Part shown: one piece after another, positions 52,258 to 60,764 of the stretch
How positions within the stretch are numbered: the stretch's first letter is position 1
How the letters are laid out: each line of letters starts with the position of its first letter
Assembly: GCA_910586985.1 (NCBI GenBank)
Contig: CAJUKK010000005.1
Span: 97,903-161,902 of the forward strand
Length of the DNA: 64,000 nt
Source of the DNA: an uncultured Christensenellaceae bacterium
GTDB taxonomy: Bacteria; Bacillota; Clostridia; Christensenellales; Borkfalkiaceae
Reading direction: 5' to 3'
Program-made: the position numbers and the translations under genes
The notes under the pieces: model-generated
Database searches by the model: none
What the model saw: only the letters and a program-made list of their open reading frames with translations
Told to the model about the DNA's origin: nothing

Positions 52258-52872
52258 TTACTCCTCTTCCGTCTTTTGCGGCTTATCCCTGAGCACGTCG
52301 CCGTTACGGATGATATAATTGAGTCCCGACGCAACCGTCAAGAGCGTACACAGAAAAAAGAACGCAAGACCGATATAGGCGGCAACCTTGCCGAGCGGCT
52401 CGCTCAAAAACGGCATGCATGCAATGAGAACGGCAATTGCGGCGTCCTGCGCGCATGTTTTTAATTTCCCGAGCTTATCTGCTGCAAGCACAACGTGCTG
52501 CCCCGCCGCCACCATGCGGAAACCGCTTACGATAAGCTCGCGCCCCAAAATGACCGAAATACACACGCCGGCAATCAAAAGTCCCCAATCGCCGAACGGT
52601 TCTACTGTAAACGCAACAGGGCGCGTCAACAGCAAAATAAACGCCGTAGAGACGAGCACCTTATCCGCAATCGGATCGAGAAACTTGCCGAGATTTGTAA
52701 CAAGATGCATGGAACGGGCGAGATAACCGTCCAAAAAGTCTGTAAATGCGGCAATCGCGAAAATAACCGCCGCAATCAGATAATTGCACGGAATCACCGT
52801 AAGATAAAACACCGTAGCAAACACGGGAATCATACAGATCCGAGTAAGCGTAATTTTGTTGGGAAGATTCAT
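52258..52872 (-). CDS. pgsA: CDP-diacylglycerol-glycerol-3-phosphate 3-phosphatidyltransferase
   Basis: Makes phosphatidylglycerolphosphate, the committed step to phosphatidylglycerol. The 204 residues have about five membrane helices, and the CDP-alcohol phosphotransferase signature (D-G-x2-A-R-x8-G-x3-D-x3-D) appears as FTDFLDGYLARSMHLVTNLG then KFLDPIADK around residues 43-70, all key Asp residues present. NKITLTRICMIP at the N-terminus is the family's opening. It overlaps rimO by 4 nt. Confidence 0.95.
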   Translation of the reverse strand: MNLPNKITLTRICMIPVFATVFYLTVIPCNYLIAAVIFAIAAFTDFLDGYLARSMHLVTNLGKFLDPIADKVLVSTAFILLLTRPVAFTVEPFGDWGLLIAGVCISVILGRELIVSGFRMVAAGQHVVLAADKLGKLKTCAQDAAIAVLIACMPFLSEPLGKVAAYIGLAFFFLCTLLTVASGLNYIIRNGDVLRDKPQKTEEE

Positions 52873-54191
52873 AGTGCCTCCTGAGCCGTTGCAAATAAGT
52901 CGTATGTATCAGCCTTCTCTATTTTTAACAAATACCGTTTCCCTGTCTCCGCGCGCTCCGCCGTAAAATAGACGTTTCCGTCTATCTCGGGAGCCTGAAA
53001 GTACGTCCGTCCGATAAAACAAGATTTTTCAAAATCAATACCGTCGCATACGACTTCAACCGTCTGCCCTATAAACGAATTTAAAATCCCTTGCGAAATC
53101 TCCGCCTGACAAGAATATAACGCTTTAACGCGCCGTTTTTTTGTTTTTGCGGGAATGTGTCCGCTCATGCGGTAAGCCGGCGTTTCCGGTTCGCGGGAAT
53201 AAGCAAAAAAGCCGCAATTAGTAAGTTTTGCCTCTGTAAGAAAACGTTTAAGCGATTCAAACTCCTCTTCCGTCTCGGTAGGAAATCCCGCAATAAACGT
53301 GGTGCGGATGGCAATCTCGGGAATCTCCGAACGCAGTTTTTCAAACAGCGCAAGATACTCCGCTCGCGTGCCCCGCCGCCCCATCAGTTTCAATATCCTG
53401 TCCTCTGAATGCTGCAACGGAATATCGAGGTATTTAATAACTTTCGGATTATCCCTGATCTCCGCAATCAACGCCCCGTCGATCTTCTCCGGATAACAGT
53501 ATAACAATCGTATATGACATATATTGTCAAGTTTAGAAATATTTTTAATCAAATCGACAAATTTATTTTCACCGTACAAATCTTCGCCGTAGCGCGTCGT
53601 ATCCTGCGCGACTAAAATAAGTTCGTCCGTCTGCCCGAGCGACTTTGCCTCTTCCAATAATTGATCCATGGGATAAGAACGGTACTTGCCGCGAATTTTC
53701 GGTATCAGACAATAGGTGCAGTGATTGGAGCATCCGTCGGATATTTTTAAATATTTTATATGCGGCGCGGTAGTAATGACGCGCGCCCCCATTGCGTTGC
53801 CCGTTCCGCCGCCGACCGCGTTCACCCGTTCTCCCTCATATGCCCTTTCAAGCGCGGAAAACAGTTTGTCCGCGTCGTTAATACCGAGAAAAACGTCCGC
53901 TTCGGTGAGTTCGGGAAAGAGTTCCCCGATATATTTTTGCGGCAGACAGCCTGAAACAACAATTTTTTCGAGTACGCCCGCCCGATAGCCGTTACTTTCG
54001 AGCACCGTCTCAATCGCCTCTTTGCGCGCTTCATTCAAAAATGCGCACGTATTGACGATGAGCACCTGCGCCTTCCCAAGGTCGTCGGTTATGGAATATC
54101 CTCTTTGCACGATCTCCCCGAGCAAGCGCTCGCCGTCTACGCGGTTCTTATCGCACCCGAGGGAAATCATACCGAACACCTTACTTGTCAT
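52869..54191 (-). CDS. rimO: Ribosomal protein S12 methylthiotransferase
   Basis: Radical-SAM enzyme that methylthiolates Asp88 of ribosomal protein S12. The 440 residues have the N-terminal UPF0004 domain with SLGCDKNRVD and three cluster Cys (SLGC, NTCAF, SGCLPQ); the radical-SAM motif SDGCSNHCTYCLIPKIRG near residue 150; and the C-terminal TRAM domain (from about 370). The NRVD after SLGC-x-K-N favours RimO over MiaB. Start and stop overlap ftsK (TAATG) and pgsA (ATGA). Confidence 0.95.
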   Translation of the reverse strand: MTSKVFGMISLGCDKNRVDGERLLGEIVQRGYSITDDLGKAQVLIVNTCAFLNEARKEAIETVLESNGYRAGVLEKIVVSGCLPQKYIGELFPELTEADVFLGINDADKLFSALERAYEGERVNAVGGGTGNAMGARVITTAPHIKYLKISDGCSNHCTYCLIPKIRGKYRSYPMDQLLEEAKSLGQTDELILVAQDTTRYGEDLYGENKFVDLIKNISKLDNICHIRLLYCYPEKIDGALIAEIRDNPKVIKYLDIPLQHSEDRILKLMGRRGTRAEYLALFEKLRSEIPEIAIRTTFIAGFPTETEEEFESLKRFLTEAKLTNCGFFAYSREPETPAYRMSGHIPAKTKKRRVKALYSCQAEISQGILNSFIGQTVEVVCDGIDFEKSCFIGRTYFQAPEIDGNVYFTAERAETGKRYLLKIEKADTYDLFATAQEAL

Positions 54192-57100
54192 TAATCAAGA
54201 CTCCCATACTTGCTTTCGTACTCTTCTTTAGTCAAAATCACCGTACGCGCCTTTGCTTTCCCGTCGAACGGCGTAATATAACCCATCAGCTCCATCCATT
54301 CGATGATTTTACCCGCATGGTTATAGCCTACCGAACATTTTCGCTGTATGAGCGAAATACTCGCGCTCCCGAGCTTTACGACAATCCCGAGCGCCTTGAT
54401 ATATTCCGCGCTCACCGTATCCGATACATCGTCGTCCATCCCGTCGCCGCTCGCCACCGATTGATTGGACTTATTGATATAATCTGCGACACTCGTATCG
54501 TAATATGATTCGTTGTTCTTTTTAATAAAGTCGATAACGTCCTGCGTTTCGTCAGAGCTGATAAATGCGCCTTGCGCGCGCGTTTTATTCATGCCGCCGA
54601 TCGAAAAGAGCATGTCGCCGTTCCCGAGCAACTTTTCCGCGCCCGACTCGTCGAGAATGGTGCGCGAGTCTACTTCCTGAATTACGCGGAGCGCCATACG
54701 CGTGGGCAGATTACTTTTGATAACGCCCGTAATAACGTCTACGGAAGGTCTCTGCGTTGCAATCACGAGGTGAATCCCCGCGGCGCGCGCCTTTGCCGCC
54801 AAACGGTTGATACGTTCTTCAATATCCTTTTTGGCAACCGCCATAAGATCGGCAAGCTCGTCTAGTACGATAACTATTTTCGGTAGCCGTTCCTCGTTCT
54901 CCGCCAATTTTTCGTTATACTCGTCGATTTTACGTACGGCAACGCCCGAACGCGTCTTTTGCTCGAACAGTTCATATCTGCGCTCCATCTCCTTAATCGA
55001 CCAATTGAGCGCCGCGACTACTTTCTGCGCATCGGTTATAATCTCGTTGATCATGAGATGCGGAATACCCTCGTAAATGGCAAACTCCACTTTTTTCGGG
55101 TCGATCAGAATAAGACGCAATTCTTCGGGCGAATATTTGGAGATCATGCTGATCAACATTGCGTGCAGACATACGCTCTTTCCCGAACCCGTGGAACCTG
55201 CTATGAGCACGTGCGTCATCTTTTCGATATCGCCGCAAAGGTTTCTTCCCTCTACGTCCTTTCCGATCGCAAACATCAACGAATTATGTTTGGCGTTCAC
55301 AAACGCGTCCGAAAGCATTAAAGAACGCATTCCTACCGTTGCGCGTTTACTGTTGGGTACCTCGATGGAGATTGCGCCGTGCTCCCAGTTTGCATACACG
55401 TTGACGCCGTCGCGCGCGTGCAGGCGCATTGCGATTTCTTTGTCGCGCTTGATGACGGAAGGCACCGAAATATTGCGCGGGATATCGATATCGTAACGGG
55501 TTACGGCAGATCCGCAAGTTACCTTTACGACTTCCGCGTCAACGCGGAATCCCGCCAAAGTTTCGACGATAATTGCCGAGTTCTTTTCAATCTCTTCCTG
55601 AGTAATGGTGATACTGTCGTCATACGCACGGAAAAGATCAACCGGCGGATGCACGTATTCGCGATAAATATGCCGTTGCGGCGCGGGCGCGGGATCAGGT
55701 TCTGAATCCGCAGAGACGATAGCCTCCGTGCGGGACACCCGCTCCCGACCGACTACGCCGCGGTTTTCGAAACGCCCGAAATTTCTTTCGCCCGTAAAAG
55801 ATTCCGTCTTTTCTTCTTCCTCGTCCTCATCGTCCCCGTCAAACAAATCGGCGGCGGAGCGTTCTCCGCGCACAGGCATATCAAATACTCTGCTGTCGCC
55901 CGTATCCTCCTCTTCATTCAGCGAGAGAGGATTGACGCGGCGCGAAATTTCTTTATGCCCGCGCGGTTCTTCCGCGGGAACGTCCTCGTTAAAGGAGGGC
56001 GCGGCATCGTATGCGGGATCTTCGCGCACGGGTTGTACGGGTTCTTCAAACTCATCTCTTACGCTTTCGCGCGCTGGCTCCGCGGGGAATGTTTCCCGCT
56101 CAGCAATGGGCGCGACGGGCGTCTCCTCGGTACTCCTTGCAGGGCGGGAAAAGAGACTGCGGAAATTCGCCTCCTTTTTCGCGCTCTCCGTTAGAGTTTT
56201 TTTCGGGCGGGGATACGCCGGCGTGTCCCCGAATCTGAGTTCCGTCTCCGAGTGCTTGGGCGCATCGGGCAATTTGAAATCATCGATATTGGGGGCAGAA
56301 GAAAACTCTTCCTCCGTATCCGCAAAGGGCACGTCCTTTGCGTAATAATCGCGCTCCTTTTTTTCCGGTTCGGTAGGCGCTTTATAAGAGGGCTTTTGCG
56401 GATAGTTGAGTTCGTCTGCGCTCGGGCGAATGGGATACGTGTATCCCCCGCTCACAAACGGCTTGTCCTCCGTTACTTTTTTCGGCATAACGGGACGGGG
56501 CGCCTCCGCATGACGGGTATAGTCGTTTACATAGCTGCTTGTATGGGTATTGCCGGTAATTTCACGCTGCGGCTCGCTCGACGCACGCTCCACGGAGGAA
56601 CGGCGATTCCTTGAATTAAAGTAGGAATCCCTGTCGTAGATCAAATTATTTTTGTAACTCGTCGCAGGATCGGCAAAAAGAATACTGCGACCATCGCTCG
56701 CAATCCCACGTTGCTCCTCAGGATTTGTGCGCACCTCTTCCGCGGAATAGGAGTAAGGATTGTCTTCGCGCCCCTCAAACGGAATACGGTGGCGCAGCGG
56801 CAAATCGCCCGATTTTAAATTTTCCCCGTCAAGCGGCATTGCGGAAGGGCGGGAAGCAGTTGCAAGTTCTTCAAACGCCATTGCCGCAGGATAAGCTTTT
56901 GTGCCTCTCGTACGGTCGGAAACGGCAATCTCTTTCGAAACGTTCCCGCGGAACACATGCTTTTTCAACGGTGTCATTCTCAACATGAAAAAGAGCGAAA
57001 GTATGATCAAAAATGAAAACACAACGTAAGCGCCCGCATTGGAGAGCAATGCGCGCACGGGGTAGACAAGCAAGCCTAACATTACGCCGCCGCCCGTAGA

Positions 57101-57505
57101 GGTAGAAACGCCCCCGTCGCCCGCATTCCAGCAGCCGTTAAGATAAGTCCCGTATCCTTCGCCGATAAAACGCGCGCTTGTCGCCAGATGTACGATAAAA
57201 AATATACTTAAAAGCAACGCGCTGAAGAGCGCAATCCATTTACCGGATATCAACTTTTTACCCGTCACAAGCGTAAGCGAAAAATAAATCGCCAATACAA
57301 GCAAGGGATACGTCAGATAACCGAACACACCCAAAAAGAATGCCGTAATCGCTACGCCCACTTCGCCGAGCATAAGCGAACGGGTAACCGTAATCAGCAA
57401 CGCAAGCGCGCTGAACAAGAGCAGCGTCATGCCCGCCGTTTCCTTCGTTATCACGGAAATTTTGTCTTTATTCTGTTTATCTCCGCCGCGTCCAAATCCG
57501 TTCAA
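54191..57505 (-). CDS. ftsK: DNA translocase FtsK/SpoIIIE
   Basis: A 1,104-residue septal DNA pump. Four membrane helices occupy about residues 25-185. A long disordered linker, rich in Pro, Glu, Arg and Ser, runs from about 190 to 640. The motor follows: Walker A AGSTGSGKSVCLHAML near 775, LILIDPKKVEFA, Walker B VIVLDELADLMAV near 870, then ATQRPSVDVITGVIKSNLPTR. The C-terminal gamma winged-helix domain, which reads DNA polarity sequences, ends the protein (SLIQRKCSVGYNHAGKI). The start is TTG at 57505: the nearby ATG at 57510 is out of frame and stops after two codons, and GGAGG lies 6 nt before the TTG. First gene of the long operon. Confidence 0.95.
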   Translation of the reverse strand: MNGFGRGGDKQNKDKISVITKETAGMTLLLFSALALLITVTRSLMLGEVGVAITAFFLGVFGYLTYPLLVLAIYFSLTLVTGKKLISGKWIALFSALLLSIFFIVHLATSARFIGEGYGTYLNGCWNAGDGGVSTSTGGGVMLGLLVYPVRALLSNAGAYVVFSFLIILSLFFMLRMTPLKKHVFRGNVSKEIAVSDRTRGTKAYPAAMAFEELATASRPSAMPLDGENLKSGDLPLRHRIPFEGREDNPYSYSAEEVRTNPEEQRGIASDGRSILFADPATSYKNNLIYDRDSYFNSRNRRSSVERASSEPQREITGNTHTSSYVNDYTRHAEAPRPVMPKKVTEDKPFVSGGYTYPIRPSADELNYPQKPSYKAPTEPEKKERDYYAKDVPFADTEEEFSSAPNIDDFKLPDAPKHSETELRFGDTPAYPRPKKTLTESAKKEANFRSLFSRPARSTEETPVAPIAERETFPAEPARESVRDEFEEPVQPVREDPAYDAAPSFNEDVPAEEPRGHKEISRRVNPLSLNEEEDTGDSRVFDMPVRGERSAADLFDGDDEDEEEEKTESFTGERNFGRFENRGVVGRERVSRTEAIVSADSEPDPAPAPQRHIYREYVHPPVDLFRAYDDSITITQEEIEKNSAIIVETLAGFRVDAEVVKVTCGSAVTRYDIDIPRNISVPSVIKRDKEIAMRLHARDGVNVYANWEHGAISIEVPNSKRATVGMRSLMLSDAFVNAKHNSLMFAIGKDVEGRNLCGDIEKMTHVLIAGSTGSGKSVCLHAMLISMISKYSPEELRLILIDPKKVEFAIYEGIPHLMINEIITDAQKVVAALNWSIKEMERRYELFEQKTRSGVAVRKIDEYNEKLAENEERLPKIVIVLDELADLMAVAKKDIEERINRLAAKARAAGIHLVIATQRPSVDVITGVIKSNLPTRMALRVIQEVDSRTILDESGAEKLLGNGDMLFSIGGMNKTRAQGAFISSDETQDVIDFIKKNNESYYDTSVADYINKSNQSVASGDGMDDDVSDTVSAEYIKALGIVVKLGSASISLIQRKCSVGYNHAGKIIEWMELMGYITPFDGKAKARTVILTKEEYESKYGSLD

Positions 57506-57565
57506 AACATGCCTCCGTGCTCATTTGCCGAAAATCCGACAGGTTCTCATAATATTTCAAAATAC

Positions 57566-57594
57566 AGTATAACATTTAAACGCAAAATTTTCAA
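57566..57594 (-). promoter_or_regulatory. SigA promoter of the ftsK-rimO-recA operon
   Basis: TTGAAA, 17 nt, TATACT on the minus strand, with a leader of about 55 nt to the TTG start of ftsK. Confidence 0.7.
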
Positions 57595-57750
57595 CAATAT
57601 CGGAGCGGATTTTTTGATTTTTTTGCCCAAATCTTGTAAACACGAATAAGTAGTAAAAGCAGAAACGTAAAAAGTGTCAAAAAATAAAAGCCCTATTGCC
57701 GCAAAACACGGTAATCATCGGAGTATACGCGACAATCGCTTGCATTAACG
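57595..57750. other. Intergenic stretch between ftsK promoter and spo0A terminator
   Basis: AT-rich; I see no open frame with a ribosome site, repeat or strong hairpin here. Confidence 0.5.
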
Positions 57751-57792
57751 TTAAAAATCAAAAGCCGTGTTTGTTCAGACACGGCTTTTGAT
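57751..57792 (-). terminator. Terminator downstream of spo0A
   Basis: A 14-bp perfect stem (57757-57770 with 57779-57792) around TTGTTCAG, with TTTTTAA following on the minus strand. It lies about 125 nt after the spo0A stop. Confidence 0.8.
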
Positions 57793-57918
57793 AACTATTC
57801 AAAATGTTTATTTGGGTCGTTCCGCCCTTCCCGCATGGGTATGACAGACAATGCCGAAATTAATAAACTAACTTCTGCCGTAATGAATTTACCCTGAACA
57901 GCCACGATTTTTCTAAAC

Positions 57919-58683
57919 TCAAACCATACTTTCCAAAATCAATTTGTCGGCAACCAAAGCAATAAATTCGCTGTTCGTCGGCTTTTCCGTCCCGATGTAT
58001 ACACGCGCGCCGAAAATCGCGTTGACCGCATCGATCCGCCCGCGGTTCCAAGCGACCTCGATGGCATGTCTGATTGCGCGCTCCACTTTGCTCGCCGTTG
58101 TCTGAAACCTTTCGCCGATGACGGGATATAGTCCTTTGGTCACGTTATTGATCACTTGCGGATCGTCCACCGCCATTTTGATTCCCTCTCTCAGATATCC
58201 GTATCCTTTGATATGCGGCGGAATCCCGATCGAAATAAAAATATTGCTGATCCGTTCGTCAAGCGATCCGAACTTTCTGCGTTCCGCCTCGCGGACGGAG
58301 TATGCCGAAGAAGGTTGTGTTTCGATTAACTCTCCGACGCGATCTCCCACGACCGCCGCGGTAATCGGTTTCATGAGATAGTACCGCGCGCCGAGCGCAA
58401 TCGCACGGTTGATAATTTTATCGTCGGCAAAGTTTCCAAGCGCGATAAACGCCGCCTTACTCCCCTCCTTTTTTGCACGCTCCATTACGGTAAATCCGTC
58501 GAGCGTTTTTAAGAGAAGATTGACGATCACCACGTCAGGATCCTCTTTGAGCGCTTCCAAGCCTTCCGCGCCGTCGCCCATAACGCCTGTAACCGAATAA
58601 TTTTCACGCGATGCAAAATAAGCGCGCAACTCCTCGGCAAACTGTTCGTTGCTTTCCAGAATAAGTATTTTTGTCTGTTTCAT
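57919..58683 (-). CDS. spo0A: Spo0A-like sporulation regulator with a degenerate receiver
   Basis: A 254-residue protein with an N-terminal receiver domain (about 1-120) and a C-terminal Spo0A DNA-binding domain. The latter is canonical: SIGIPPHIKGYGYLREGIKMA, then YPVIGERFQTTASKVERAIRHAIE and the WNRGR helix. The receiver is not: where Spo0A has a pair of Asp for metal binding this protein has Glu10-Ser11 (LILESNEQ), the phosphoacceptor Asp is Asn55 (VIVNLLLKTLDG), and the switch Thr is missing (FIALGNF). Only the Lys of LMKP is kept. It should therefore not be phosphorylated in the usual way. ATG 58683 follows GAGG; a SigA promoter is at 58717-58745. Stand-alone gene with terminator. Confidence 0.9.
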   Translation of the reverse strand: MKQTKILILESNEQFAEELRAYFASRENYSVTGVMGDGAEGLEALKEDPDVVIVNLLLKTLDGFTVMERAKKEGSKAAFIALGNFADDKIINRAIALGARYYLMKPITAAVVGDRVGELIETQPSSAYSVREAERRKFGSLDERISNIFISIGIPPHIKGYGYLREGIKMAVDDPQVINNVTKGLYPVIGERFQTTASKVERAIRHAIEVAWNRGRIDAVNAIFGARVYIGTEKPTNSEFIALVADKLILESMV

Positions 58684-58716
58684 ATACACGTTTCCTCTTT
58701 TTGAATTTGTAGCATG

Positions 58717-58745
58717 ATTATAAAACAAACTTGTATATTTGTAAA
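58717..58745 (-). promoter_or_regulatory. SigA promoter of spo0A
   Basis: TTTACA, 17 nt, perfect TATAAT on the minus strand, about 34 nt before the spo0A start codon. Confidence 0.75.
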
Positions 58746-58805
58746 GCTATTTTTGTACAAAATTCGAATATATTTTTACAATATTAATCTAATTTTGTAA
58801 AAAAA

Positions 58806-58812
58806 TGTCGAA
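58806..58812 (+). promoter_or_regulatory. Candidate 0A box upstream of spo0A
   Basis: TGTCGAA matches the Spo0A-binding consensus TGNCGAA exactly, about 60 nt upstream of the spo0A -35 box. Confidence 0.45.
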
Positions 58813-58845
58813 AGCAATTTTTTAACCGTCTAAACAACAGTGTCT

Positions 58846-58852
58846 TTCGGCA
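58846..58852 (-). promoter_or_regulatory. Second candidate 0A box upstream of spo0A
   Basis: TGCCGAA on the minus strand matches TGNCGAA, 33 nt from the first candidate and in the opposite orientation. Confidence 0.4.
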
Positions 58853-58996
58853 AAAAATTTGAAATAAAGTATGTTGGAACTAAAAGAAAGAAATCAAATG
58901 ATTATCTACACGTCATAAAAAAGCAAATTCCGTATATTCATGTCCCTTGTTTTAACAGGGTAATTTTACACATACAACTTTCGCATTATATAAATT
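58853..58996. other. AT-rich intergenic stretch between spo0A and the ABC-F gene
   Basis: No coding frame or strong structure is visible; a small CCCT/AGGG hairpin near 58955 is too weak to call. Confidence 0.45.
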
Positions 58997-59025
58997 AAGC
59001 AACACAATAAAATATTGTATTGCTT
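58997..59025 (-). terminator. Weak terminator after the ABC-F gene
   Basis: AAGCAACACAATA pairs with TATTGTATTGCTT (one mismatch) around AAA, followed by an AT-rich tail on the minus strand, 20 nt after the ABC-F stop. Confidence 0.5.
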
Positions 59026-59045
59026 AAATCTAATTGTTATTTATT

Positions 59046-60623
59046 TTATGCGTTCATAAGCTCTACGTACTCGTCGAACGTCACGTTCTTATCAAACGTC
59101 TTCGTCTTGTCTATTACGACAATGCGGTTGCAAACGGTATTCATAAGCTCCTGATCGTGCGACGTCAGCAAAAGACAGCCTTTAAATGCCGTAAGTCCGT
59201 TGTTTAACGCAGTGATCGATTCGAGATCCAGATGGTTGGTAGGCTCGTCGAAAATGAGGAAATTACCGCCTTCCAGCATCATTTTAGAGAGCATACAACG
59301 CACCTTCTCTCCTCCCGAAAGAACCTTTGCTTCCTTCAGAGCCTCTTCACCCGAAAAAAGCATACGCCCCAACCAGCCGCGAAGATACTCTTCGTAATGA
59401 TCTTTGCTGAACTGCGACAGCCACTGCACAAGCGTATATGAGCATCCGTCGAAATATTCGTTGTTATTCTGCGGAAAATAAGAATACGATATGGTCTTAC
59501 CCCACTTGACCGTCCCCTCGTCCGGCGCCTCTTTCCCCGTTAAAATATCGTAAAGCATTGTGACCGAAGTCGACTTGTCGCACACAATACCGATCTTGTC
59601 GCCGCGTTGAACGGTAAAAGTAAGATTTTCAAAATAACCTTTTTTCGTCAAGCCTTCGACGGCAAGGATATCGTTACCGATTTCCCGCTCGTACTTAAAA
59701 TCAATAAACGGATACTTGCGGAGCGACGGTTTAAAATCCGAAATCGTCAATTTTTCAAGTTCCTTCTTTCGGGAAGTCGCCTGGCGGGATTTGCTTGCAT
59801 TCGCCGCAAACCGCGCAATGAAATCTTTTAATTCCTGCGCGCGCTGTTCCGCCTTTTTATTCGCATCTCGCTGTTGCCGCGCAAGCAACTGCGACGTTTG
59901 GTACCAGAAATCGTAGTTTCCGAGGAAAAGATTGATTTTACCGAAATCCACGTCGCAAATATGCGTGCACACTTTATTCAAAAAGTGGCGGTTATGCGAT
60001 ACGATGATAATCGTATTTTCAAAGTTCATAAGATAGTTTTCCAGCCAACGAACCGTCTTAATATCGAGGTTATTCGTAGGCTCGTCCAAAAGCAAAACGT
60101 CAGGATTACCAAACAGCGCCTGCGCAAGCAACACACGCACCTTTTGCTTTGCGTCGAGGTCGGACATCAGCGAATAATGCAGTTCGCTCGGGATATCCAG
60201 CTCATTCAAAAGCGTTTGCGCTTCGCTTTCCGCCTCCCAACCGCCAAGCTCTGCAAACTCGCTTTCAAGCTCGGATGCCCGCACGCCGTCCTCTTCGGTA
60301 AAATCTGCGTGCGCATAGAGCGCATCCTTCTCATCCATTATTTCAATAAGCCGCTTATGCCCGAGCATGACGGTGCGCAATACGGTCTCAAAGTCATATT
60401 TATTCTGATTTTGTGCGAGAACAGACATGCGTTCGTTTTTATCGAGCGTTACGTCGCCTTTGTTCGGCTCGACTTCACCCGAAAGCACCTTAAGAAACGT
60501 AGATTTTCCCGCGCCGTTTGCACCGATGATCCCGTAACAATTTCCCTTTGTAAATTTTAAGTTAACTTCTTCGAACAATTTTTTACTGCCGTACTGCAAA
60601 CTGACGTTATTGACCTGCAACAT
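59046..60623 (-). CDS. ABC-F family ATPase (YbiT/YkpA-like)
   Basis: A 525-residue soluble protein with two ABC ATPase domains and no membrane part, of the translation-associated ABC-F family. Domain 1: Walker A GANGAGKSTFLKVL near residue 35, LLLDEPTNNLD near 190. Domain 2: ILTG-preceded nucleotide site around CDKSTSVTMLYD (degenerate Walker A) near 345, signature VLSGGEKVRC near 435, FDEPTNHLD after it. The interdomain linker (about 240-305) is a charged helical arm with RFAANASKSRQATSRKKELEKL. The first-domain signature is degenerate (SDLDAKQKVRVLLAQAL). Domain layout fits YbiT/YkpA, thought to act on the ribosome; no resistance link is implied. ATG 60623 is supported by GGTGAGG and by the promoter at 60652-60680. 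Confidence 0.92.
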   Translation of the reverse strand: MLQVNNVSLQYGSKKLFEEVNLKFTKGNCYGIIGANGAGKSTFLKVLSGEVEPNKGDVTLDKNERMSVLAQNQNKYDFETVLRTVMLGHKRLIEIMDEKDALYAHADFTEEDGVRASELESEFAELGGWEAESEAQTLLNELDIPSELHYSLMSDLDAKQKVRVLLAQALFGNPDVLLLDEPTNNLDIKTVRWLENYLMNFENTIIIVSHNRHFLNKVCTHICDVDFGKINLFLGNYDFWYQTSQLLARQQRDANKKAEQRAQELKDFIARFAANASKSRQATSRKKELEKLTISDFKPSLRKYPFIDFKYEREIGNDILAVEGLTKKGYFENLTFTVQRGDKIGIVCDKSTSVTMLYDILTGKEAPDEGTVKWGKTISYSYFPQNNNEYFDGCSYTLVQWLSQFSKDHYEEYLRGWLGRMLFSGEEALKEAKVLSGGEKVRCMLSKMMLEGGNFLIFDEPTNHLDLESITALNNGLTAFKGCLLLTSHDQELMNTVCNRIVVIDKTKTFDKNVTFDEYVELMNA

Positions 60624-60651
60624 GAAACTACCTCACCTGTTTTTCCACTTG

Positions 60652-60680
60652 ATTATAACATATAATTCCCCTTTAATCAA
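60652..60680 (-). promoter_or_regulatory. SigA promoter of the ABC-F gene
   Basis: TTGATT, 17 nt, perfect TATAAT on the minus strand. Confidence 0.7.
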
Positions 60681-60728
60681 ACGAAAAACAGGCGGCAATT
60701 CAAATTTCCGAAAACCTTATCCACAATG

Positions 60729-60757
60729 TTGACAGATTCTTGATTGCGCTTTATAAT
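60729..60757 (+). promoter_or_regulatory. Perfect SigA promoter abutting the aldehyde dehydrogenase start
   Basis: TTGACA, 17 nt, TATAAT. Only seven bases (AATCATT) separate the -10 box from the ATG at 60765, so the predicted transcription start is at or next to the A of ATG. Confidence 0.8.
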
Positions 60758-60764
60758 AATCATT

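Noticed and set aside
57860..58051. A 63-codon frame overlapping the end of spo0A
   Set aside because: Different frame of the spo0A coding strand, no ribosome site, no recognisable protein.
60744..60764. TTG start giving seven extra residues on the aldehyde dehydrogenase
   Set aside because: The TTG lies upstream of the -10 box of a perfect promoter, and the extra residues are not typical of the family.
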